A stretch of DNA of 64,000 nt, from the NCBI RefSeq assembly GCF_024713945.1, contig NC_134679.1, positions 2,361,001 to 2,425,000 of the forward strand, given 5' to 3'. Source of the stretch: Dermatophagoides farinae (lineage: Eukaryota; Arthropoda; Arachnida; Sarcoptiformes; Pyroglyphidae). Below are positions 11,618 to 20,399 of this stretch, piece by piece. Under the pieces are notes generated by a model. That model ran no database searches and had not been told where the DNA came from. It saw only the letters and a program-made list of their open reading frames with translations. The translations under genes and the position numbers were made by a program. Numbering within the stretch: position 1 is the stretch's first letter; each line of letters starts with the position of its first letter.

Positions 11618-12643
11618 ATGAAATTCCTATTGGTTTTCGCTATCTTGGCCATCACGGTTTTTGCTCAAGGTTTGTACGAAAATGAATTTCTAATCAAAGT
11701 AAAAAATCATATTTGTTTTCATTTTCTAAATAAAAATATAGATGATTATGGCGAAAAGAAATTCGCCAAACAATTGCTCGAAGATTGTGAACATCTTAAT
11801 CAAATAGCTCTTGGATTAATAGAGGAATATGAACGTCACGAGAAAGGTCATTTATTGGAAACGGTCAAACATGAAGCCGGAATGGTGAAACCATTGATTG
11901 ATGAATTGAAAGACGACAGTGAAAAAACGGATTCGTTAAAACACCTAGCTCGATTGCATGTGATTGAAGAACGAACGTTGTATCTGGAGAATCGAATCGA
12001 TGAAGAAATAGAAATCGTACAGGAAATAACCTTTGACTATAAAAATCGACAAATGACTGTTAAACAAGTTGCCGAAAGAACTAAAATTTTGATCAGAGAA
12101 GTCAGTGAAGCATTGGAAGAGAATCAAGTGACACGTCGCAACCGAGAACCAGTTCAATTCGAATTGGAATTGCTGAATAAAATGATTAGGAGATTAGAAT
12201 ATGAAGATCCAACTACGATCGCTGTCACCGATGAAGAACGTTTGGCACGTATTGAAAAAAGCTTGTACCAATTGATCAAACATTTGAAACCATTACCTAC
12301 CCCCACAACACCTGTTCCAACTACAACGGTACCACCAACTACGGAACCACCAACAACAAAACCACCCACAACAGAACCACCAACTACGGTACCACCAACA
12401 ACAGAACCACCAACAACAGAACCACCAACTACGGTACCACCAACTACGGAACCACCAACAACAGAACCACCAACAACAGAACCACCAACTACGGTACCAC
12501 CAACTACGGTACCACCAACAACAGAACCACCAACTACGGAACCACCAACTACGGAACCACCAACAACAGAACCACCAACTACTGTTCAAACTACACTTTC
12601 AACACGTAAAGATGAAAATTTGCATACAACTGAATCTCCATAA
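11618..12643 (+). CDS. Secreted helical protein with Thr/Pro-rich mucin-like tail
   Basis: Two exons, 11618-11669 and 11742-12643, encode 317 residues. The ATG at 11618 opens a signal peptide (MKFLLVFAILAITVFAQ); a phase-1 intron sits right after it, as in the gene at 8112. The intron is 72 bases, a multiple of three with no in-frame stop, so a simple reading frame runs through it and would add 24 spurious residues. Residues about 20-210 are charged helix with one cysteine (LLEDCEHLNQ). Residues about 225-305 are tandem TTEPP/TTVPP units, probably densely O-glycosylated. The helical part resembles mite group 5/21 allergens in length of helices and in short blocks such as EKTDSLKHLAR. Function is unknown; a gut or cuticle-lining secreted protein is an inference. 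Confidence 0.7.
   Translation: MKFLLVFAILAITVFAQGLYENEFLIKVKNHICFHFLNKNIDDYGEKKFAKQLLEDCEHLNQIALGLIEEYERHEKGHLLETVKHEAGMVKPLIDELKDDSEKTDSLKHLARLHVIEERTLYLENRIDEEIEIVQEITFDYKNRQMTVKQVAERTKILIREVSEALEENQVTRRNREPVQFELELLNKMIRRLEYEDPTTIAVTDEERLARIEKSLYQLIKHLKPLPTPTTPVPTTTVPPTTEPPTTKPPTTEPPTTVPPTTEPPTTEPPTTVPPTTEPPTTEPPTTEPPTTVPPTTVPPTTEPPTTEPPTTEPPTTEPPTTVQTTLSTRKDENLHTTESP
12300..12590 (+). repeat. Coding minisatellite encoding TTEPP/TTVPP units
   Basis: About 290 bases of 15-base units alternating between ACAACAGAACCACC, ACTACGGAACCACC and ACTACGGTACCACC forms. The two synonymous versions of each codon set occur in a mosaic order, which suggests recent unit-level duplication. Copy number is likely to vary between individuals. 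Confidence 0.85.
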
Positions 12644-12833
12644 TATGATTTATATGAAAAGAATTTATTTTATTTGTTTCAGTTGAATTAAAAAACTTTT
12701 TAAAAATTCTTTTATCAATACATCAGTGAGCATGCTCAGAATACAAGACAATTTCGTCATTGAATGTTTGAGTATCGAGCAAGTTTTGATTCTAAATTAT
12801 TTTATTATTTATTTTCGACCCATATATTTTATC

Positions 12834-13097
12834 ATGGTATTACGAATTATTATCAATTTTCTTAGCCGTTTCGCTAACAGCGAACAGATGATCCAGAAGC
12901 TATCTGAATCATATCCTATTCGAAGATCAGCTCAAATGATGGCCTATTTTTATCACCGAACTAAAGGAACAATTGAATCGGGTTCGATACAAGGAAAGCT
13001 TCCACCTATCAACAATCGAATATTAACATTTAAGAATCGTTTTATGAACGAATTTCGACAAGAAATGCAAAATTCTAAAAACAAGATCAAAAGATGA
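12834..13097 (+). CDS. NCBP2AS2: NCBP2AS2-like microprotein
   Basis: A single-exon frame of 87 codons starting MVLRIIINFL and containing LSESYPIRRSAQMMAYFY, then NRFMNEFRQEMQ near the end. The MVLR start, the L-S-E-S-x-P-I-R-R-x-A-Q core and the C-terminal F-x-x-E-x-R/Q-x-x-x block match the small conserved metazoan protein named after human NCBP2-AS2, reported as a mitochondrial or secreted microprotein. The frame is open for 36 codons further upstream, but the conserved family start is MVLR, so the ATG at 12834 is chosen. It follows the mucin-tailed gene by 190 bases on the same strand. Confidence 0.7.
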   Translation: MVLRIIINFLSRFANSEQMIQKLSESYPIRRSAQMMAYFYHRTKGTIESGSIQGKLPPINNRILTFKNRFMNEFRQEMQNSKNKIKR

Positions 13098-13376
13098 TGA
13101 TTAGTGATATTGTATTACTTCTTATTACCTCTAATCAATGTTGTAAATGAATGTTATCCTAATTGTGATATTGGATTTTTTTTGTAGAAGATACGATTTT
13201 TAATCGCATAAAACATGTCGAATAAATGAATCTTATCTAGCATAATTTAACCTCATGTGAAATTTCAAAAAATCTGGTGAAAATTCAATTTTGTCATATA
13301 TAATCGATTGTATCGATTAATGGTCATATTTTTCAAGTGTTGAGTTGTATACAAGTTCTTTCACAGAAAAAAAAGT
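13098..13376. other. Intergenic, 3' flank of the microprotein gene
   Basis: AT-rich sequence with an AATAAA at about 13220-13226 that could serve the microprotein transcript. Nothing else is recognised. Confidence 0.4.
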
Positions 13377-13377
13377 A

Positions 13378-13457
13378 GGGTTAGTACTAACCCAAAATGG
13401 TTAGTACTAACCTGCAATGCTAACCCACAAAGGTTAGCACTAACCATTTTGGGTTAG
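13378..13457. repeat. Palindromic hairpin cluster (GGTTAGTACTAACC)
   Basis: A perfect 16-base palindrome GGGTTAGTACTAACCC lies at 13378-13393 and a 14-base palindrome GGTTAGTACTAACC at 13399-13412. The 27 bases at 13387-13413 and at 13431-13457 are inverted copies of one another with one mismatch, around a 17-base loop. The same palindrome recurs at 17765-17778, upstream of DPM1. Confidence 0.8.
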
Positions 13458-13739
13458 TTTTTTTCATACACACCATACAAGTACTTTTCATGTATAAACC
13501 TATCATAATAATTTTAAAAATTGATGCAATGATGAATATGAGAAAGAATGATTTGAACTTGAAACTAATACTCTGTCTGTGGTCGGTTGTTTTTTTTCTC
13601 TCTCTCTTTCTCTCGGTATGATATATGAATGAAGTATAAAAAACGTAAGTTTGATTTTCATATCATTTCAATTCACCACAACTTGTCCTTTATTTAATTT
13701 CAATATTTTTTTTTCATTCGAGTAACGATTCAATAATAA

Positions 13740-14545
13740 TATCATTATCAATTAACAAAATGGAACCACAAATTGGACATCAATCAATCGAACACCGCCT
13801 ACAATAAATTGTACAATAATGAGAAATGCAACACCGAATCCATTACGTTCGTTTGTGGGATTTAACCGGACAACAACAACAACAACAACAACACCTTCAT
13901 TATCACGTGATGAATCGCAAACATTGTTAAATTTTTCATTGGAAGATGCATTCGATTATATTGAATCTTATATAGTTGATTCCGGAATCGATTTTAATGT
14001 TTTTCAATTTAGTCAACGTCCAGTATTTGTGACATTTGTACGATTAGCTAAATCAAATTTGAAAAGAATTATCGATCCGATGTGGAAACAAACTTTAAAA
14101 TTAATGATTACATATTGATTCGAAGGAAACATTTAAAAAATCAACCTTGGATTGGTCCATTTAAAATCGTGGATATATAAGCTATTTGAAATTATTGGTC
14201 ATAATCAGAAAAAGATTATCGTGCATGCTAATCAAATGAAATCGTATATCGGTGATTGTTCTGATTCTGATCTGTACCAGCTCGTGGAAGACCAAGAGAG
14301 TCCATCTGAAAAGGGGGTGTAATGATATTTATGAATGTACTCTCTTGCTCATAGTTTAAAAATATGTTCTTTGAGCTCACTCCAATTTTTATATATTATG
14401 ATCATTGAATGATTTGCCTTGATTGAAGTATATTCATATTTTCTGTCTTTGTGTTTAATTGAAATAAAAATTATTCCGTTTATGAAATAAACTTGCTTTA
14501 TTTTCATGTCGTGCTAATTAATCTCTCGGTACTCTATCCAACTTT
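13740..14545 (+). mobile_element. LTR retrotransposon fossil, probably Ty3/gypsy
   Basis: A broken, much shortened remnant. The right part (about 14140-14250) carries a short block WIGPFKIVD, which resembles the GPY/F module at the C-terminal end of Ty3/gypsy integrases. It is followed by a purine-rich tract near 14305-14316 and a TG-starting stretch that could be the beginning of a 3' LTR (about 14318-14545). The left part includes an open stretch at 13819-14118 with a Thr run and no clear family match; it may be the remains of a gag-like region or unrelated. The element is clearly not whole. No matching 5' LTR was located, so age is not estimated beyond saying it is decayed. Confidence 0.4.
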
Positions 14546-14587
14546 ATTATAGAACATAAAAGGTCAATTGCAAAAATTTATTTCTCA

Positions 14588-14803
14588 TTGGACTCATTTT
14601 CAAAATTAAAAATCTTGGTCGACCAAGACAATTTTAGCCTCTGTGATGATTTATTGAATACAAGGAATCATTTCATCATCAAGATATCAGATCACAAACA
14701 AAGGACATGCCATGTTTGTATAAAAAAACCAGAGTATCAATGGGTCTTGTACAACAAAGGTTTCTGTTTAAATGATTTTAAATCATATTATAGTCAATTA
14801 TAA
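14588..14803 (+). mobile_element. piggyBac-like transposase C-terminal remnant
   Basis: An open stretch ends in HFIIKISDHKQRTCHVCIKK and then KGFCLNDFKSYYSQL before a stop. This recalls the end of piggyBac transposases, where H-F-x-x-K is followed by a cysteine-rich ribbon beginning R-x-C-x-x-C and closing with L-C-x-x-C-F-x-x-Y-H. Here part of the second cysteine set is missing, so the ribbon could not fold normally. No DDD catalytic core or terminal repeats are present nearby. The alternative is a chance match. Confidence 0.35.
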
Positions 14804-15277
14804 AATAAAGACACTGCAAATTGATGTATTTTTAATTTATAAAATGATTTCTATGAGAAAAACCAAATATATCAATTGTATTTGATGAAATAACAATAAT
14901 ATCCAATACAATATGCAATTTTTGTTGTCTGTGTGCCCATGATCCTATATATAAGATGAAAGTTCAAAGTTCAATTTCTCGAAATATAAAAATTTTAAAA
15001 ATGAAATGTCATATTTGTTTTTATCTCATGACTTATTTTCCTGTTTGCAAATGTGTATCTGATGTTTCACAAATTTTTACCAGTCACGCCAACACTTCAT
15101 CAATATTTTTTGCCGCCAGTGAATCAATAGCTTCTCGGTGTTTTTCGAATATTTCACCAATTTCTTTTTTTCGCCTATGATAAAAATTTTTTAAGGCCTC
15201 GCGATTTTCTCGGCCCTGTGTGCTGGTATGTATTATTATACAATTAATACAATTAAATTTAGAAGAAAATTTAGATA
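14804..15277. other. AT-rich spacer in the repeat hub
   Basis: Between the transposase-like remnant and the minisatellite. A 74-codon frame at 14956-15180 is open but shows no recognisable domain and is not called as a gene. Confidence 0.35.
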
Positions 15278-16070
15278 TAAATGTGTATGTAAATAATTGG
15301 GGGGCAAATTTATAAGTGATTGTCCACTATCCTCCCCAACAAATAGGTTTTATAAGCGAGGGGGAGGCAAATTTATAAGTGATTATGCGCAAACCACTAT
15401 CCACCCCCAACACTGACTATTTTTTAAATTACTTTAAGCGCAAGTGTAAATGTGTATGTAAATAATTGGGGGGCAAATTTATAAGTGATTGTCCACTATC
15501 CTCCCCAACAAATAGGTTTTATAAGCGAGGGGGAGGCAAATTTATAAGTGATTGTCCACTATCCACCCCCAACACTGACTATTTTTTAAATTACTTTATG
15601 CGCAAGTGTAAATGTGTATGTAAATAATTGGGGGGCAAATTTATAAGTGATTGTCCACTATCCTCCCCAACAAATAGGTTTTATAAGCAAGGGGGAGGCA
15701 AATTTATAAGTGATTATGCGCAAACCACTATCCACCCCCAACACTGACTATTTTTTAAATTACATTATGCGCAAGTGTAAATGTGTATTGTGATAATTGG
15801 GGGGCAAATTTATAAGTGATTGTCCACTATCCTCCCCAACAAATAGATTTTATAAGCAAGGGGGAGGCAAATTTATAAGTGATTATGCGCAAACCACTAT
15901 CCACCCCCAACACTGACTATTTTTTATATTAACCCAGGCGGCCGCGATGGGATTTGAACCGACGTCGAATGTGTATATGCGTGTATATGTGTTAATGTGT
16001 GTAAATGGGGGAGGCAAATTTATAAATGATGGGGTAATTTTCCCCCAGACCATTATCCTCCCCCATAATA
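15278..16070. repeat. ~165 bp minisatellite with G-run/C-run sub-units
   Basis: Four tandem copies begin at about 15281, 15450, 15612 and 15781, with spacings of 169, 162 and 169 bases, and a diverged partial copy follows at 15980-16070. Each unit holds two versions of a sub-repeat in which GGGGGGCAAATTTATAAGTG is followed by a C-run of the form CCACTATCC(T/A)CCCC, so each sub-repeat could fold with its G-run against its C-run. Copies are nearly identical apart from small indels, suggesting recent expansion. Confidence 0.9.
15933..15970 (-). other. tRNA-like B-box fragment inside the repeat array
   Basis: Read on the minus strand, 15950-15960 gives GGTTCAAATCC, one base from the pol III B-box consensus GGTTCGANTCC, followed by a GC-rich acceptor-like stretch (CGCGGCCGCC). 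The local composition is unlike the AT-rich surroundings. No matching A box or cloverleaf was found, so it is a tRNA fragment or the 3' part of a tRNA-derived SINE head rather than a tRNA gene. Confidence 0.4.
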
Positions 16071-16117
16071 TAGAACGTAATTATGGTCGTATATAACAAT
16101 CATATTTTACGACATTA

Positions 16118-16327
16118 CAGAAATACTTCGCTTAACGCTGCCCCGATTAGCGCTGTTTCGATATAACGCTGTGCAATTACATTACATTGCAATACATTGT
16201 TACATTGTATATGAAGAGTAAAAATGCATTATGTAAATTATGCAAAAATAACCCCGCTTTGCGCTGTTGTTTCGCTTTACGCTCAATATTTTTGGAACGT
16301 AACCCCGCGTTAAGCGTTGTTTTACTG
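16118..16327. mobile_element. pogo/Tigger-like MITE
   Basis: About 210 bases with imperfect terminal inverted repeats. The left end starts CAGAAATACTTCGCTTAACG and the right end, read on the other strand, starts CAGTAAAACAACGCTTAACG. The sequence is flanked by TA on both sides (16116-16117 and 16328-16329), the target duplication expected for Tc1/mariner-class elements. Repeated GCTTAACGC/GCGCTG words near the ends are typical of Tigger/pogo-derived repeats. No transposase is encoded, so it is non-autonomous. Confidence 0.7.
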
Positions 16328-16329
16328 TA

Positions 16330-17753
16330 TATTTGTATTATATCACTGTATATATGTAGCATTACTGGCTGCGCATGCTCCTGCCTATTTCTACTTTCCC
16401 CTATTTCGACCGAGAATGTCGGTGAGAGAGAACGAGCACGTTTTTCAGCCGAAAATTCCGAGTCAGGATACTAATAACCTTTTTACTTTCTTTTCTGTGT
16501 ATACACGAACACTAACACACACAACTCGACAACAAATAAAAATCCGATTTTCACAAACGATCCCACGACATATTTATTATTAAATATTGTTCGTTTTGCA
16601 TTCAATTGATTCTCACTACAACAATGGTTCATCATTATTATCAATTTGTAGAAACCATAAAGGTGATAGTCCAATTGTATCAGTAAAAAAGATGAATAGG
16701 TTTGTTAAATATTTATGTTTCAAATTAAATTGGTTATAATTTTTTTTCTGTTAGCTGTTCGCTATTATTAGGCATTGATAATCTTTTGGTTTGATTTCCA
16801 TTATTACGTTATTTTGCCTATTTTCAATCATACAACATTCTCTTATTGTAACATTGAAGAAATCTTTTCCAAACGTTTTGCGGTTCTGTCTCTGTGCATT
16901 TTTAGTTTATGGGTTAGTGTAATTGTTCATCATTAGTTTATGAAAAAAAATTGTTTAAAAATTTCATCATTTTACAGAGGATTTTGTTTTTGTGGTTGGG
17001 TCGTTTTTGGTCCTCATCTCAAATTTCGTACGCTAAGCTAACATTGGAATGTTTGTTTTCACTTATGAACGGTGATGATATGTTTGCTACATTTTTTTCC
17101 ATTGATGTGAAAAATCATTAAATTGAAATTCGATTGATGATTATGTTCGAGATCAATTCGGCGGTTCCATTGTTCATCAGCATCCAATTCAAGAATAGTT
17201 TGACCATGTTCAACACATGATATCAGATTAGGCTTAGGACATGGTCTGAACTATTTCCTATTGAATTTGATGCTGATTGAATCTTTGGAATCAATGAAGC
17301 GATCGAAAACATAATTATAAGTCGAAGATTCATGGGATGGAACACATACTTGAAAATGATCATGGTAAGCAAATGAATAGATTAATTGAACAAACAACTA
17401 ATCACCTTCACTTAGGATCGCCGGCGAACAATTGGGAAATTGAATCTCGAACCACGAATAGAATTTGGACATTGTCTTGGAACATGGACCGCGAACATTG
17501 GATCTATTTCAAACGGGACAATTAACGTTGTATGGCGCAATTGGGATGTGAAATATAGATGTATTTTATTATTTCTAATATTTTAATAAATTAATATATC
17601 AATAAAATCAATTAAATTTCAATATATCGATTAAATTTTAATGGGTGGTAAAGGCAATAAAAAGGGGAAAAATTGCTGCAACAATCGCGTGATGAACGAC
17701 ACAATCGATGATTTCGATATATCGTTGCAACAATCGCTAGGCAAAATTGCTCA
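16330..17753. other. Region between the MITE and DPM1, mostly unassigned
   Basis: It contains a 25-base copy of a DPM1 upstream segment (16476-16500). A well-contexted ATG at 16625 (ACAACAATGG) opens only 20 codons. A minus-strand stretch at about 17062-17246 is open behind an acceptor-like TAG and encodes a protein-like sequence with LISCVEHGQTILELDADEQW, but no family was recognised. The plus frame at 17337-17525 also has no recognisable feature. This could be decayed gene fragments. Confidence 0.4.
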
Positions 17754-17800
17754 TAACCCAAATTGGTTAGTACTAACCTTTTTACTTTCTTTTCTGTGTT
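17754..17800 (+). promoter_or_regulatory. Putative DPM1 promoter element
   Basis: Fifty to one hundred bases before the DPM1 start codon lie the palindrome GGTTAGTACTAACC (17765-17778) and a pyrimidine-rich segment CTTTTTACTTTCTTTTCTG. The 26 bases at 17754-17779 match 13388-13413 at 25 positions, and the 25 bases at 17775-17799 are exactly repeated at 16476-16500. The pyrimidine tract resembles an initiator of TCT type, but that role is inferred. Confidence 0.4.
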
Positions 17801-17853
17801 AATCCGAAACTATAGAAATTCCAAGATTTTTGAAACAAATCTATCTGATAATA

Positions 17854-18723
<870 letters not shown>

Positions 18724-18979
18724 ATATTATGTGGCACAGAAAAATATTTTTTTCTACATTCGACATCAAATAAATAAATAATGATTAAATGATCAATGAT
18801 TATGATTATTTTTTTTTTAAACAAAATAAAAATTTACATGATTAAAAAAAATTTAAATACCTGCTCTATGAATGGACCAACTGCTAAAAATAATCGCACA
18901 TTTTTCCACGCGTGATTTTTTTTCAGGCAAGATTTTTCTTAAAATCAATTTCTGAGGATAATATTGTCAACGAAAAAAA

Positions 18980-20161
18980 ATGAAAAATAAATTGCCACGG
19001 TCAAAATCATCTTCATCTAACGATAATAGTGATGGTCAGAAAACAGATGAGAAAACATTTGTCATCGAGAAGAAAATTCATGAAGCTGTTGATGTTCTGA
19101 AAAAAGTGGTAAATAATCAAAAGAATTCAACGAACGATGAAGGCAAAAAACGATTGTTTGAACAGGATACTGATTTTGTTTTTCTACAATTTTCATTGAA
19201 AAAAGTTCCATTGAATAATTCAACATATATTCATTATATTCCATTAAAATATCATTGGCGTCATGAATTAAGCTATGAAACATGTTTAATTGTTAAAGAT
19301 AAAAATGAACAACCATTAACTGATCGAGATGCGGATTTGGAACAAACAAAAGATTTTTATCGCAATCTTCTTGATGAACATTCAGCGAAAGAATTAATAA
19401 GTGAAATATTACCGATGCGTCAATTGTTGACAGAATTTCATCCACCTGCTCTTCGGAAAAGACTTTCCAATGTATACAACGTATTTTTATGCGATCAAAA
19501 ATTATTACGTAACAAGCATTCATTTTTAAGCCGTTTTCTTGGAAAAGCTTTTTGGATCGATAACAAAAAAGTGCCCATATTGCTAAATTTTAATGATAAA
19601 AATCTAAAAGATCAAATTGAAAATAAATTGAATCAAACTTCACTTTATGTTTCGGGTAAAGGTTCTACACAAACCATTCGGATTGGTTCATTACAACAAG
19701 ATACAGAAAAATTGACAGCAAATCTGATGGCTTGTTTGGAGAAAATCAAACAACTTTATGGTAACAATGTTCGTGATTTGGCAATCAAAACTGAAAAATC
19801 CAAGTCTATTATATTCTACATGGATCTTGGTTCGGCCAATGAAATTACAATGGAAAAACGTAAAGAAAATGAAATGGATGAATTTGTTGAAGAAGAATTT
19901 GATTTCATACCGAATGCTAATATTCGTGTATATAAAGATGGTCGAATTAGAATTGTAAAACGTGACGTTCCTGAAGAAGAAGATATTGAAGATGATTTGG
20001 ATAATCTTAAAACTATCAAAGCAATCAACACTGAACCAGATGATGAACAATGGACACGACGATTGGTGTTTAATCGTCCGGAAAATTTGCGAAAAAGAAA
20101 AATTATTCAAAGACGTGTTTTCAAAAAAATCAAAACTAAAAAACTCAAAAATAAGCAGTAA
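18980..20161 (+). CDS. RSL1D1: Ribosomal L1 domain-containing protein 1 (Utp30/RSL1D1-like)
   Basis: A single-exon frame of 393 residues. The central part, about residues 30-290, fits a ribosomal L1 fold, with FLCDQKLLRNKHSFLSRFLG and KAFWIDNKKVPILLNF corresponding to the conserved region around the L1 second subdomain. The C-terminus is acidic then strongly basic (KRKIIQRRVFKKIKTKKLKN), a probable nucleolar signal. RSL1D1 and yeast Utp30 act in small-subunit ribosome assembly in the nucleolus. It follows DPM1 by 256 bases and precedes DTL by 238 bases, all on the plus strand. Confidence 0.8.
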   Translation: MKNKLPRSKSSSSNDNSDGQKTDEKTFVIEKKIHEAVDVLKKVVNNQKNSTNDEGKKRLFEQDTDFVFLQFSLKKVPLNNSTYIHYIPLKYHWRHELSYETCLIVKDKNEQPLTDRDADLEQTKDFYRNLLDEHSAKELISEILPMRQLLTEFHPPALRKRLSNVYNVFLCDQKLLRNKHSFLSRFLGKAFWIDNKKVPILLNFNDKNLKDQIENKLNQTSLYVSGKGSTQTIRIGSLQQDTEKLTANLMACLEKIKQLYGNNVRDLAIKTEKSKSIIFYMDLGSANEITMEKRKENEMDEFVEEEFDFIPNANIRVYKDGRIRIVKRDVPEEEDIEDDLDNLKTIKAINTEPDDEQWTRRLVFNRPENLRKRKIIQRRVFKKIKTKKLKNKQ

Positions 20162-20399
20162 TTTTTATAATTTTTTTTTCTTGAATATTCGAATTAAAAA
20201 AAATTTTAACAAAAAAGTTTTTTTTTTATTTAATGTACGTAACGTCACTTATGTACGGGCAATGCAAAGCGAAAAAAAAACAATTTTGGCGCCTGTTTGC
20301 GCGCTTGTTGCTTGCTTTGCCAATGTTTTTAAACAGCCGATGAATTTTTTGACCTTTTTTCTCATTTTTTTCAAAATTCCAAACTTGACATCGAATTGA

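Noticed and set aside
12154-12589. Antisense frames over the mucin tail encoding Trp/Cys/Gly-rich repeats
   Set aside because: They are the reverse reading of the ACC/ACA/GAA repeat units and have no independent start, signal or composition.
14956-15180. Frame with several cysteines upstream of the minisatellite
   Set aside because: Short, no signal peptide cleavage pattern or known cysteine spacing, and surrounded by repeat remnants.
15933-15970. Complete tRNA gene
   Set aside because: Only a B-box-like segment and an acceptor-like end are present; no anticodon arm or A box can be built from the neighbouring repeat sequence.
15278-16070. Regularly spaced repeats resembling a CRISPR array
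   Set aside because: Units are about 165 bases with no unique spacers and the genome is eukaryotic; this is a minisatellite.
17337-17525. Plus-strand frame of 62 codons
   Set aside because: No recognisable domain, no splice partner found, and it lies in a region of mixed fragments.
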